Source: Xanthobacter dioxanivorans (lineage in GTDB: Bacteria > Pseudomonadota > Alphaproteobacteria > Rhizobiales > Xanthobacteraceae). Taken from it: 64,000 nt of DNA. Shown piece by piece: positions 45,353 through 54,293 of this stretch. The DNA lies in the NCBI RefSeq assembly GCF_016807805.1, contig NZ_CP063362.1:2894501-2958500 (forward strand), read 5' to 3'. The position numbers and the translations under genes were made by a program. The notes under the pieces were generated by a model. It did not search any database, was not told the DNA's origin, and saw nothing but the letters and a program-made list of their open reading frames with translations. Numbering within the stretch: the stretch's first letter is position 1; each line of letters starts with the position of its first letter.

Positions 45353-46761
45353 AGCCGGTAGGCTTTCTTGGCGAGGCCGTAGGCGAGGTCGCGCGCCACC
45401 TCTACCGCCTCGTCCTCGTCGAGCCGGTGCTCGGTGACGAGCTCGGCAAGGAAGCCGCAATCGATGCGCCGGGCCACGTCGTGGCGGGCCGGGATGGAGG
45501 GGAAGGCGCGGGTGTCGTCGTTGAAGCCCACCGTATTGTAGAAACCGGCGGTCTCCGTGGTCATGGCGCGAAATCGCTTCATGCCCTCCGGGCTGTCGTG
45601 GAACCACCAGGCCGGGCCGAGCCTGAGCGCCGGATAATGTCCGGCCAGGGGCGCCAGCTCGCGGGCATAGGTGGTCTCGTCCAGGGTGAAGAGGATCAGC
45701 GTGAGCTCCGGCGCGTTGCCGAAGCGGTCGAGCAGCGGCTTCAGCGCGCGCACATATTCGGTGGGGGAGGGGATGTCGGCCCCCTTGTCGCGGCCGTAGC
45801 GGGCGAACACCTGGCCGTTGTGGTTGCGCACGGCGCCGGGATGGATCTGCATCACCAGGCCGTCCTCCAGGCTCATGCGCGCCATCTCGGTGAGCATCTG
45901 GCCGCGGAACAGCTCGGCATCCCCGGCGCTCACGGGGGCGTTGCCGGTGACCCGCCGGAACAGGGCCTGCGCCTCCTCACGCGGCAGGTCGAAGGTGGCG
46001 GCGGTGGGGTGGCCGTGGTCGGTGGAGGTGGCGCCATAGGTCTTGAAGAAGGCCCGCCGCCTGCGGTGCGCTTCGAGGTAGCCGGACCAGGAGAAGGTGT
46101 CTTCCCCCGTCAGCTCGCCGAACCGCGCGAGGTTGGCGGAAAAGCCCTCGAACTCCGGATCCACCACCGGGTCGGGCCGATAGGCCGTCACCACGCGTCC
46201 GCTCCAGCCGCTGTCGCGGATCTCGGCGTGGGCGGCGAGGTCGTCGAGGGGGCTCTCGGTGGTGGCGATCACCTCGATGTTGAAGCGCTCGAACAAGGCG
46301 CGCGGGCGGAAGGCGTCCTGTTCCAGCTTGCCGGCGATGAGGTCGTAGGTGACATCGGCGTTTTCGGCGCACAGCCGCTCGCCGAGGCCGAACAGGGTGG
46401 CGAAGGCGTGGTCCAGCCACAGGCGGGTGGGGGTGCCACGGAACAGGTGGTAGTTGGCGGCGAACAGCCGCCAGATGGCGCGCCCATCCTGCTCGGTCTC
46501 GCCGCCGTCGCTGCGGGGAACGCCCAGCTTTTCCAGGGGGATGCCCTGGCTGTAGAGCATCCGGAAGACGTAGTGGTCTGGCACCACGAACAGCTTCGCG
46601 GGGTCCGGGAAGGGCGCGTTGCGCGCGTACCAGCGCGGGTCGGTGTGGCCGTGGGGCGAGACGATGGGCAAGGCCTCCACCTCCCCGTACAGCCGGCGGG
46701 CGACGGCGCGCGCGGACGGGTCGGCGGGGAAGAGTCGGTCGGGATGAAGGAGCGGGGACAA
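45349..46761 (-). CDS. uxaC: Glucuronate/galacturonate isomerase
   Basis: 470 residues, standard for UxaC of the amidohydrolase superfamily, which converts galacturonate to tagaturonate or glucuronate to fructuronate. The metal-site motif LPIVSPHGHTDPRWYA is near residue 35, with GLVMQIHPGAVRNHN later and GFNDDTRAFPSIPARHD near the C-terminus. I chose the TTG at 46759-46761, which follows GAGGTAAG by three to four bases and gives the usual length. It lies 4 bp after the GntR gene and overlaps the oxidoreductase gene. Confidence 0.93.
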   Translation of the reverse strand: MSPLLHPDRLFPADPSARAVARRLYGEVEALPIVSPHGHTDPRWYARNAPFPDPAKLFVVPDHYVFRMLYSQGIPLEKLGVPRSDGGETEQDGRAIWRLFAANYHLFRGTPTRLWLDHAFATLFGLGERLCAENADVTYDLIAGKLEQDAFRPRALFERFNIEVIATTESPLDDLAAHAEIRDSGWSGRVVTAYRPDPVVDPEFEGFSANLARFGELTGEDTFSWSGYLEAHRRRRAFFKTYGATSTDHGHPTAATFDLPREEAQALFRRVTGNAPVSAGDAELFRGQMLTEMARMSLEDGLVMQIHPGAVRNHNGQVFARYGRDKGADIPSPTEYVRALKPLLDRFGNAPELTLILFTLDETTYARELAPLAGHYPALRLGPAWWFHDSPEGMKRFRAMTTETAGFYNTVGFNDDTRAFPSIPARHDVARRIDCGFLAELVTEHRLDEDEAVEVARDLAYGLAKKAYRL

Positions 46762-46765
46762 GGAC

Positions 46766-47599
46766 TTACCTCGCTTTCGCGACAAGTGGCGGTTCGGCGG
46801 CCTCGTTCGCAGCGACGGCGGGATCGGGGCCCTGCTCGAAATAATCGGGATGGGCGGCGACGAGGGCCTCCACGCTGGGGATGACCCGGCCGAGATGGGC
46901 CGCCATGTTCTTCTCCGCCGCATCCGCATCCCCGGCCGCGATGGCGTCCGCCACCAGCGCGTGCTCGGCGATGACCGAGGAGCGGCGCTGGGGCGAGGGC
47001 AGGGTGAGCAGGCGGCAGCGGTCCACGTGGGTCTTCTCCTGCCGGATCACCCGCCAGATGTTGGGGTGCCCGGCCAGCTCGGCGATGGCCTGGTGGAAGT
47101 CCTCGTCGGCCGCATGGAAATCGGTGAGTGCCCGCGCCCGGTGCGCCTCCCGCTGCTGGCGCAGATGGGTGTGGAGGGGCGCCACCAGCGCCCGGCGGTC
47201 CGCCGACGGGGCCGCGGCGACGCGCGCGGCGGCTTCGCGCACCGTGGTGCGCTCCAGCGCGTTGCGGATGACCATGGCGTCGCGCACCTCCGGCACCGAG
47301 ATGCGCGAGACGAAGGTGCCGTACTGGGGGAAGATGTCCACCAGGCGCTCGTCCGCGAGCTTCAGGATCGCCTCGCGCACCGGCGTGCGGCTGACGCCGT
47401 AGGCGAGGGCGATCTGCTTTTCCTGCAGGGCGCCGCCGGGGGGGAGCGTCATGGCGACGATCTCGTCGCGCAGCGCCGCGTGGATGCGGGCCGAGGCCGG
47501 CACCGCGCGGACATTCTCGCCGCGGGTGGCCAACTTGCGCCTGAGATCCGCCACGCCCGCCGCCTCCCCATCCCGCGCCGCTCTTGCGGTGCTTCGCAT
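46766..47599 (-). CDS. GntR/FadR family regulator of hexuronate genes
   Basis: 277 residues. The winged helix DNA-binding domain has ARIHAALRDEIVAMTLPPGGALQEKQIA and VSRTPVREAILKLADERLV (about residues 37-88). The all-helical FCD ligand domain follows, with metal-site residues in DFHAADEDFHQAI. It is the first gene of the minus-strand operon with uxaC and diverges from uxaA. A 12-bp perfect palindrome lies 1 bp upstream of its start codon. The probable inducer is a uronate. Confidence 0.9.
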   Translation of the reverse strand: MRSTARAARDGEAAGVADLRRKLATRGENVRAVPASARIHAALRDEIVAMTLPPGGALQEKQIALAYGVSRTPVREAILKLADERLVDIFPQYGTFVSRISVPEVRDAMVIRNALERTTVREAAARVAAAPSADRRALVAPLHTHLRQQREAHRARALTDFHAADEDFHQAIAELAGHPNIWRVIRQEKTHVDRCRLLTLPSPQRRSSVIAEHALVADAIAAGDADAAEKNMAAHLGRVIPSVEALVAAHPDYFEQGPDPAVAANEAAEPPLVAKAR

Positions 47600-47600
47600 A

Positions 47601-47612
47601 CTAATATATTAG
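47601..47612. promoter_or_regulatory. Candidate GntR operator
   Basis: Perfect palindrome CTAATATATTAG immediately upstream of the GntR start, in a very AT-rich patch (ATACTAATATATTAGCATAT) within GC-rich DNA. It also lies 64-75 bp before the uxaA start, so one site could control both directions. Confidence 0.55.
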
Positions 47613-47675
47613 CATATCAAAAGCGTCAACGAAGGCGCCGGAGCCGGAACCCGGCCGCGAGGGAGGAGCGTCTTG

Positions 47676-49208
47676 GTGGAAGCGATAATCGGCACGGCGC
47701 CTCGCGTCCTGGCGTTGTCGGCGAAGGACAACGTGGCCGTGGCTCTGGACGAGGTGCCCGCGGGCGCTCCCGTGGCCGGCGTGCGTGCGCTCGCGCGCAT
47801 TCCCAGGGGGCACAAGTTCGCGCTGGAGGCGATCTCCGAAGGCGCTCCGGTGCTCAAGTTCGGCCAGGTCATCGGGTTCGCCGCCGCACCCATCGCGCCC
47901 GGCGCCCACATCCATACCCACAACGTGGTGCTGCACGATTTCGCCCGCGACTACGCCTTCGCCGCCGACGCGAAAGAGGATGTCCTGGTCCCCGAGGCGG
48001 AGCGCGCGACCTTCCAGGGCTATCTCCGTTCCAACGGGCGCACCGGTACCCGCAACTATCTCGGCATCCTCACCAGCGTGAACTGCTCGGCCTCGGTGGC
48101 GCGGTTTGCGGCGCAGGCGGCCGAGCGTGCCGGGCTGCTGGCGGATTTTCCCGGTATCGACGGCATCGTGCCCATCATCCACGGCACCGGCTGCGGGATG
48201 GCCTCCAAGGGGGAGGGCTACGATGTGCTCTCCCGCACCCTGTGGGGCTATGCCACCCATCCCAATTTCGCCGCCGTGGTCATGGTGGGGCTCGGCTGCG
48301 AGATGTTCCAGATCGCCCGTTTCAAGTCCGAGTATGGGGTGCAGGAGGCGGAGGGCTTCCGCACCCTCACCATTCAGGACGAGGGCGGCACAAGGCGCAC
48401 CGTGGAGCACATCCTCGGCATGCTCAGGGAAATGGCGCCGAAGGCGGCCGCCGCCCGGCGCCAGACGCGGCCGGCCTCCGAGATCGTGCTGGCCCTCCAG
48501 TGCGGCGGCTCGGACGGCTATTCGGCCCTCACCGCCAACCCGGCGCTGGGGGTCGCCTCCGACCTGCTGGTGGCCAATGGCGGCACCTCCATCCTCTCCG
48601 AGACGCCGGAGATCTACGGCGCCGAGCACCTGCTCACCCGCCGCGCCGCCAGCCGGGAGGTGGGCGAGAAGCTCGTCGCCCGCATCCGCTGGTGGGAGGA
48701 CTACACCGCCCGCAATGCGGGGGAGATGAACAACAATCCCTCCCCCGGCAACAAGGCGGGCGGGCTCACCACCATCCTCGAGAAGTCGCTGGGCGCTGCC
48801 GCCAAGGGCGGATCGGCCACCCTCAGGGCCGTCTATGAATATGCCGAGCCGGTGACCGCGCACGGCTTCGTCTTCATGGACACGCCGGGCTACGACCCGG
48901 TGGCCGCCACCGGCCAGGTGGCGGGCGGCGCCAATGTCATCTGCTTCACCACCGGCCGGGGCTCCGCCTTCGGCTGCAAGCCGGCGCCGTCCATCAAGCT
49001 CGCCACGAATTCCGACATCTATCGCCGGATGGAGGAGGACATGGACATCAACTGCGGCGACGTGCTCGACGGCGTGCCGCTTCCGGCGAAGGGCCGCGAG
49101 ATCTTCGATGCGGTGCTGGCCGTCGCCTCGGGCGCGCGCACCAAGTCGGAGGCGCTGGGATATGGCGACGCCGAGTTCGTGCCCTGGCAGATCGGCGCCG
49201 TGATGTGA
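47676..49208 (+). CDS. uxaA: Altronate dehydratase (UxaA family)
   Basis: 510 residues. An N-terminal SAF domain (DNVAVALDEVPAGAPVAG, HKFALEAISEGAPVLKFGQVIG) is joined to the UxaA/GarD C-terminal dehydratase domain (RTGTRNYLGILTSVNCSASV, GTGCGMASKGEGYDVLSR, NNNPSPGNKAGGLTTILEKS). It dehydrates altronate to 2-keto-3-deoxygluconate and needs Fe2+. GGGAGGAG precedes a TTG at 47673 and a GTG at 47676; the GTG has the better spacing. It heads the plus-strand uronate genes. Confidence 0.93.
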   Translation: MEAIIGTAPRVLALSAKDNVAVALDEVPAGAPVAGVRALARIPRGHKFALEAISEGAPVLKFGQVIGFAAAPIAPGAHIHTHNVVLHDFARDYAFAADAKEDVLVPEAERATFQGYLRSNGRTGTRNYLGILTSVNCSASVARFAAQAAERAGLLADFPGIDGIVPIIHGTGCGMASKGEGYDVLSRTLWGYATHPNFAAVVMVGLGCEMFQIARFKSEYGVQEAEGFRTLTIQDEGGTRRTVEHILGMLREMAPKAAAARRQTRPASEIVLALQCGGSDGYSALTANPALGVASDLLVANGGTSILSETPEIYGAEHLLTRRAASREVGEKLVARIRWWEDYTARNAGEMNNNPSPGNKAGGLTTILEKSLGAAAKGGSATLRAVYEYAEPVTAHGFVFMDTPGYDPVAATGQVAGGANVICFTTGRGSAFGCKPAPSIKLATNSDIYRRMEEDMDINCGDVLDGVPLPAKGREIFDAVLAVASGARTKSEALGYGDAEFVPWQIGAVM

Positions 49209-49218
49209 CGACACGCGG

Positions 49219-49239
49219 GGCCGGCGCGGCGCGCCGGCC
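49219..49239. other. Hairpin between uxaA and dctP
   Basis: GGCCGGCGC (49219-49227), loop GGC, GCGCCGGCC (49231-49239). No T tract is present. It may act as a partial terminator or messenger-stabilising stem between the enzyme and transporter genes. Confidence 0.5.
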
Positions 49240-49329
49240 TGCGCAACACCGCGGCGCGCGCCTCCGGGCGCGTCCGCGACAAAGGCCGGAAAGGCCGCTG
49301 GAATACGCAAAACACCAGGGAGAACGCCA

Positions 49330-50310
49330 ATGCTGTCACGCCGAAGCCTGCCCCTCCTCGCCGTCGCCGCGGCCGCGCTTCTCGCGGCGCCGGCGGCCCT
49401 CGCCCAGACCACGCTGCGCTCGGCCGACATCCATCCGGACGGCTATCCCACCGTGGAATCGGTGAAGTATTTCGGCGAGATCATCGAGAAGAAGACGAAC
49501 GGCAAGTACAAGGTGCAGGTATTCTATGCCGGCCAGCTCGGCGGCGAGAAGGACACCATCGAGCAGACGCGCTTCGGCGTCATCGACCTCAACCGGATCA
49601 ACACCGCGCCCTTCAACAACCTGATCCCGGAGACGGCGGTGCTCGGCATGCCGTTCCTGTTCCGCTCCGTGGAGCACATGTACAAGGTGGTGGACGGCCC
49701 CATCGGCGCCGAGATCGCCAAGTCGTTCGAGCCGCACGGCCTCGTGGTGCTGGGCTTCTTCGATTCCGGCGCGCGCTCCATGTACAATTCCAAGAAGCCG
49801 ATCAAGACCCTCGACGACATGAAGGGCATGAAGATCCGGGTGCAGCAGTCGGATCTCTTCATCGGCATGATCAATGCCCTGGGCGCCAACGCGACCCCCA
49901 TGCCGTTCGGTGAGCTTTATTCGGCGCTGCAGACCGGCCTGGTGGATGGGGCGGAGAACAACTATCCCTCCTACGACTCGGTCAAGCACTACGAGGTGGC
50001 GAAGTATTATTCGCTCACCGAGCACTCGCTCGCCCCCGAGGTCTTCGTCATGTCCAAGCGCTCCTGGGACAAGCTGAGCGCCGACGAGCAGAAGATGTTC
50101 AAGGAGGCGGGCCTGGAGGCCACCAAGAAGATGCGCGAGCTCTGGGCCAAGCGGGACGCCGAGTCCAAGGAGCGGGTGATCAAGGGCGGCGCCATCATCA
50201 ACGAGGTGGACAAGAAGCCTTTCATCGACGCCATGAAGCCCGTCTACGACAAGTTCGTCACCACCGACAAGATGAAGGACCTCGTCGCCCGCATCCGCGC
50301 GGTCGACTGA
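49330..50310 (+). CDS. TRAP transporter substrate-binding protein (DctP family)
   Basis: 326 residues. It has a signal peptide (cut near ALA-QT) and the DctP fold with the conserved Arg-containing segment MKIRVQQSDLFIGMINALGANATPMPFGELYSALQTGLVDGAENN shown here only in part: MKIRVQQSD (about 178) and GLVDGAENNYPSYDS (about 214). It captures a carboxylate in the periplasm; galacturonate, glucuronate or their unsaturated forms are likely given the locus. AGGGAGAA precedes the ATG. The dctQ and dctM genes follow. Confidence 0.93.
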   Translation: MLSRRSLPLLAVAAAALLAAPAALAQTTLRSADIHPDGYPTVESVKYFGEIIEKKTNGKYKVQVFYAGQLGGEKDTIEQTRFGVIDLNRINTAPFNNLIPETAVLGMPFLFRSVEHMYKVVDGPIGAEIAKSFEPHGLVVLGFFDSGARSMYNSKKPIKTLDDMKGMKIRVQQSDLFIGMINALGANATPMPFGELYSALQTGLVDGAENNYPSYDSVKHYEVAKYYSLTEHSLAPEVFVMSKRSWDKLSADEQKMFKEAGLEATKKMRELWAKRDAESKERVIKGGAIINEVDKKPFIDAMKPVYDKFVTTDKMKDLVARIRAVD

Positions 50311-50317
50311 AGCGCGC

Positions 50318-50347
50318 GCCGCGCCGGGCCGCCTGGCCCGGCGCGGC
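50318..50347. other. Perfect 13-bp stem-loop between dctP and dctQ
   Basis: GCCGCGCCGGGCC (50318-50330), loop GCCT, complement at 50335-50347. It sits just after the binding-protein gene. In other TRAP and ABC operons such stems raise the amount of binding protein over the membrane subunits; the same is inferred here. Confidence 0.7.
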
Positions 50348-50366
50348 CTGCAGGATGGGGTTTCGC

Positions 50367-50933
50367 ATGAGCGAGCACACCTTGAAGGAACGGGAGTCCA
50401 TGGGTGAATTCTCCGGCCTCCTCATGCTGAGGCACGTGGTCAGGCTCCTGTCCCACGTCGCCCTCTGGATTTCCGGCGCGGGCCTCGTGGCCATGACGGC
50501 CGCCGTGTTCTGGCAGGTCATCGGCCGCTACATCCTCAACGCCTCGCCGAGCTGGACCGAGCCGTTGTCGCTGCTGCTGATGAGCTGGTTCATCCTGCTC
50601 GGCGCGGCGGTGGGCGTGCGCGAGGGCATGCATCTCGGCTTCGAGATCGGCCTGCATTTCGCCAGCCCCCCTGTGCGCCGGGCCATGGAGATCACCACCC
50701 ACGTGCTGGTGATGGCGTTTGGCGGCGCCATGGCCTGGTATGGCTGGGACCTCGCCATGGGCACCTGGAGCGCCAAGATGGCGGGCATCGACCTGCCCCA
50801 GGGCGTGGACTACCTGCCGCTCGTGGGCGGCGGCTTCCTCATCTGCCTGTTCTCCTTCGAGCGGCTCCTGACCGACCTCACCGAGAAGCGCGTCCCCGAG
50901 GTGCCGCTCGGGCACGTGCACACCGTCGAATGA
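50367..50933 (+). CDS. TRAP transporter small permease (DctQ family)
   Basis: 188 residues (192 if the ATG at 50355 is used), with four membrane helices in the DctQ pattern. The conserved segment FWQVIGRYILNASPSWTEPLSLLLMSWFILLGAAVG is seen in parts, e.g. YILNASPSWTEPLS. I prefer the ATG at 50367, which has GGATGGGG upstream. It pairs with DctM to form the sodium-driven transporter. Confidence 0.92.
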   Translation: MSEHTLKERESMGEFSGLLMLRHVVRLLSHVALWISGAGLVAMTAAVFWQVIGRYILNASPSWTEPLSLLLMSWFILLGAAVGVREGMHLGFEIGLHFASPPVRRAMEITTHVLVMAFGGAMAWYGWDLAMGTWSAKMAGIDLPQGVDYLPLVGGGFLICLFSFERLLTDLTEKRVPEVPLGHVHTVE

Positions 50934-50951
50934 CGCGGGAAGGATAGATCC

Positions 50952-52232
50952 ATGGCCATCACCATCCTGTTCGGCGTGTTCGCGCTGCTGCTGCTCATCG
51001 GCACCCCGGTCGCCTTCTGCCTCGGCCTCGCCTCGCTGGCGACGGTGCTCTACATGGACCTGCCGCCGGTGGTGGTGTTCCAGCAGCTCAATTCCGGCAT
51101 GAACGCCTTTTCCATGCTGGCCATTCCGTTTTTCATCTTCGCCGGCGACCTGATGATGCGCGGCGGCATCGCCGACCGCCTCATCGGCATGGCGGCGAGC
51201 CTCGTTGGCCACCTGCGCGGCGGGCTCGGCCAGGTGAACGTGGTGGCCTCCACCCTGTTCGGCGGCATTTCCGGCTCGGCGGTGGCGGACGCCTCGGCCA
51301 TCGGCGGCATCATGATCCCGCAGATGGCGCGCCACGGCTATGCCAAGGACTATGCGGTCAACGTGACGGTGAACGCGGCCATCATCGCCCTGATGATCCC
51401 GCCGTCCCACAACATGATCATCTATTCCCTGTCGGCGGGCGGCACCATCTCCATCGCCGATCTGTTCACCGCGGGCATCGTGCCCGGCCTGCTGCTGGCC
51501 GCCGCGCTGATGATCACCGCCTATGTGGTGGCGCGCAATCGCGGCTATCCGGCCGGCGAATTCCCGGGCTGGTACGCCGTGCTGCGCGCGGTGGTGGCGG
51601 CGGTGCCGGGCATCCTGCTCATCGGCATCATCTTCGGCGGGGTGCGTTCCGGCATCTTCACGGCGACGGAAAGCTCATGCATCGCCGTGGTCTATGCCAT
51701 CCTCGTGACCACCCTGGTCTATCGGGAGATGGACTGGTCCGGCTTCGTGGACGCGACGCTCGGCGCGGTGCGCACCACCGCCATGGTGCTGCTGGTGATC
51801 GGCACCGCCGCCTCCTTCGGCTGGCTCATGGCCTTCCTGCAGGTGCCGAAGGCGACCATTGAGCTGATGCAGTCGCTGTCGTCCAACCCCTACGTCATCC
51901 TGCTGCTGATCAACATCATCCTGCTCATCCTCGGCACCTTCATGGACATGGCGCCGATGATCATCATCTGCACCCCCATCTTCCTGCCGCTGGTGAAGGC
52001 CTTCGGCATCGATCCGGTGCATTTCGGGGTGATCCTGATCCTGAACGCCGGCATCGGCCTCAACACGCCGCCGGTGGGCTCGGTGCTGTTCGTGGGCTGC
52101 GCCGTGGGCAAGATCACCATCGGCGAGGCGATGAAGACCATCTGGCCCTTCTTCGGTGCCTCCATCGCGGTGCTGATGATCGTCACCTACGTGCCGGCGG
52201 TGTCGCTCTGGCTGCCGTCCGTGTTCCGCTGA
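50952..52232 (+). CDS. TRAP transporter large permease (DctM family)
   Basis: 426 residues with about 12-13 hydrophobic helices. Conserved DctM motifs: AIPFFIFAGDLMMRGGIADRL, FGGISGSAVADASAIGGIM and IGLNTPPVGSVLFVGCAVG. It is the transport subunit that moves the uronate into the cytoplasm with Na+. It follows dctQ by 18 bp and is followed by kduI. Confidence 0.95.
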   Translation: MAITILFGVFALLLLIGTPVAFCLGLASLATVLYMDLPPVVVFQQLNSGMNAFSMLAIPFFIFAGDLMMRGGIADRLIGMAASLVGHLRGGLGQVNVVASTLFGGISGSAVADASAIGGIMIPQMARHGYAKDYAVNVTVNAAIIALMIPPSHNMIIYSLSAGGTISIADLFTAGIVPGLLLAAALMITAYVVARNRGYPAGEFPGWYAVLRAVVAAVPGILLIGIIFGGVRSGIFTATESSCIAVVYAILVTTLVYREMDWSGFVDATLGAVRTTAMVLLVIGTAASFGWLMAFLQVPKATIELMQSLSSNPYVILLLINIILLILGTFMDMAPMIIICTPIFLPLVKAFGIDPVHFGVILILNAGIGLNTPPVGSVLFVGCAVGKITIGEAMKTIWPFFGASIAVLMIVTYVPAVSLWLPSVFR

Positions 52233-52303
52233 CCGCCTGATCCGGCCCCGTCTTCGGAGCTTTTCCGGGCGTCCGCCCGCCATCCCCCTTGCGAGGTTGC
52301 CAT

Positions 52304-53143
52304 ATGATGATCGACGTGCGCCACGTGCACCACCAGGACGCGGCCAAGGGCTTCGACACCGCGGCGCTGCGGCGCAACTACCTGGTGGAGCGGCTGTTCG
52401 AGCCCGGCAAGGTGCTGCTCACCTACTCCCACGTGGAGCGCTTCGTCATCGGCGGCGCCACCCCCGCCTCGGTGCCGCTGAAGCTGGAGAGCGACAAGGC
52501 CACCATCGGCTCACCCAACTTTCTCGACCGGCGCGAGCTCGGTGTCTTCAACATCGGCGGTGCGGGAACAGTGAGCGTGGACGGCGTGGCCCATCCCCTC
52601 GGCCACCGCGATGCCCTCTACGTCCCCATGGGGACGCGGGAGGTGGTGTTCGCCTCCGACGATCCGGATGCGCCGGCCCGCTTCTATCTGCTCTCCACCC
52701 CCGCGCATGCGCGCTACGAGACGAAGGTGGTCCGCATCGCCGAGGCGAAGCGGATGCCGCTCGGCGACACCGCCACCGCCAACAAGCGCACCATCTACCA
52801 GATGATCCATCCGGACGTGGTCACCTCCTGCCAGCTGGTCATGGGGATGACCCAGCTCGACGAGGGCAATGTGTGGAACACCATGCCCTGTCATGTGCAC
52901 GACCGCCGCTCGGAGGTGTACCTTTATTTCGACCTGCCGGCGGACGCCCGCGTCATTCATCTCATGGGCGAGCCGGACGAGACCCGCCACGTCGTGGTGG
53001 CGGACGGGCAGGCGGTGATCTCCCCGCCCTGGTCCATCCATTCCGGCTGCGGCACGCGGGCCTACACCTTCATCTGGGGCATGGGCGGCGACAATATCGA
53101 CTATACGGACATGGACATGGTGCCCATGGGCGAGCTGAAGTGA
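52304..53143 (+). CDS. kduI: 5-dehydro-4-deoxy-D-glucuronate isomerase
   Basis: 279 residues of the KduI bicupin family. The zinc ligands are visible as His197, His199 and Glu204 in CHVHDRRSEVYLYF and His246 in WSIHSG, at the family positions. It isomerises the open-chain 4-deoxy-5-ketouronate that comes from unsaturated galacturonate to 3-deoxy-glycero-2,5-hexodiulosonate. GAGG at 52293-52296 supports ATG 52304. It overlaps kduD as GTGA. Confidence 0.95.
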   Translation: MMIDVRHVHHQDAAKGFDTAALRRNYLVERLFEPGKVLLTYSHVERFVIGGATPASVPLKLESDKATIGSPNFLDRRELGVFNIGGAGTVSVDGVAHPLGHRDALYVPMGTREVVFASDDPDAPARFYLLSTPAHARYETKVVRIAEAKRMPLGDTATANKRTIYQMIHPDVVTSCQLVMGMTQLDEGNVWNTMPCHVHDRRSEVYLYFDLPADARVIHLMGEPDETRHVVVADGQAVISPPWSIHSGCGTRAYTFIWGMGGDNIDYTDMDMVPMGELK

Positions 53144-53907
53144 CCGCCGCCATTCCCTCTCCCTTCGACCTTGCCGGCCTCCGCGCGATGGTGACCGGCG
53201 CCAATACCGGCCTCGGCCAGGCCATCGCCGTGGCCCTGGGCGCGGCGGGGGCGCAGGTGGTGGGCGTCGGCCGCTCCGCCATGGACGAGACGGCGGACCT
53301 GGTGCGCGCCGCCGGGGCGTCGTTCACCGCCGTCGCCGCGGACCTCGCGACGCTGGAGCCGATCGAGCGCGTCGTCGCGGAGGCGCGGGCGGGGGGGCGT
53401 GTCGACATCCTGGTCAACAATGCCGGCATCATCCGCCGCGCCGACGCCATCGACTTCACCGAGCAGGACTGGGACGACGTGATGAACGTCAACCTCAAGT
53501 CCACCTTCTTCCTCACCCAGGCGGTGGCGCGCGGCATGCTTCAGGACGGGAAGGGCGGCAAGGTGATCAGCATCGCCTCGCTGCTCTCCTTCCAGGGCGG
53601 CATCCGCATTCCCTCCTACACGGCGAGCAAGAGCGGGCTGGCCGGCCTGACGCGGCTGCTGGCTTGCGAATGGGCGGGGCGGGGCATCAATGTGAACGCC
53701 ATCGCGCCCGGCTATTTCGTCACCAACAACACCGAGGCGCTGCGCGCGGACCCGGACCGCAACGCCGCCATCCTCGCCCGCATCCCGGCGGGAAAATGGG
53801 GCGATCCGTCGGACATCGGCGGGGCGGCGGTGTTCCTGGCCTCCCGCGCGGCGGACTATGTGCACGGCGTCGTGCTGCCGGTGGACGGCGGCTGGCTCGC
53901 CCGCTGA
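53140..53907 (+). CDS. kduD: 2-dehydro-3-deoxy-D-gluconate 5-dehydrogenase
   Basis: 255 residues of the SDR family. The cofactor motif is TGANTGLGQAIA, then LVNNAGIIRRADAIDF, the catalytic Ser in SIASLLSFQGG and Tyr-Lys in SYTASKSGLAGL. The C-terminal GYFVTNNTEALRADPDRN is typical of KduD. It reduces the KduI product to 2-keto-3-deoxygluconate. The start is GTG at 53140, translationally coupled to kduI. Confidence 0.93.
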   Translation: MTAAIPSPFDLAGLRAMVTGANTGLGQAIAVALGAAGAQVVGVGRSAMDETADLVRAAGASFTAVAADLATLEPIERVVAEARAGGRVDILVNNAGIIRRADAIDFTEQDWDDVMNVNLKSTFFLTQAVARGMLQDGKGGKVISIASLLSFQGGIRIPSYTASKSGLAGLTRLLACEWAGRGINVNAIAPGYFVTNNTEALRADPDRNAAILARIPAGKWGDPSDIGGAAVFLASRAADYVHGVVLPVDGGWLAR

Positions 53908-53924
53908 GCCGACAGGAGAGATCC

Positions 53925-54275
53925 ATGAGCGAAAAAGGGGACGTCTTCGCCTTCGCCGATGCAACGCCGGTGGAGGTGATCGACGAGGTGGTGAGCCGGC
54001 AGATCCTCACCTTCAACGACGAGATCATGATGGTGCGGGTCATCTTCAAGACGCCCGGACCCGGCGGCGCGCCGCACAGCCATCCTCACGTGCAGATCAC
54101 CAGCGTGGAGAGCGGCGTGTTCGACCTGACCATCGACGGGCGGACGCAGCGGCTCAAGGCCGGCGACAGCTTCTACGTGCCCTCGGGCGTCCATCACGGG
54201 GCGATCTGCATCGAGCCCGGCGTGCTGGTGGACGTGTTCGCCCCCATGCGGGCGGATTTCCTGAAGGACGCCTGA
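53925..54275 (+). CDS. kdgF: Cupin protein KdgF (unsaturated uronate cyclisation/linearisation)
   Basis: 116 residues, one cupin domain. The metal motif PHSHPHVQITSVESGVFDL and the second motif VPSGVHHGAIC supply the His ligands. KdgF converts 4,5-unsaturated galacturonate to its linear ketonized form, the step just before KduI. GGAG lies upstream of the ATG at 53925. With KduI and KduD it completes the path from unsaturated monomers to KDG. Confidence 0.9.
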   Translation: MSEKGDVFAFADATPVEVIDEVVSRQILTFNDEIMMVRVIFKTPGPGGAPHSHPHVQITSVESGVFDLTIDGRTQRLKAGDSFYVPSGVHHGAICIEPGVLVDVFAPMRADFLKDA

Positions 54276-54293
54276 GACCCGGATAGGGAGGGG

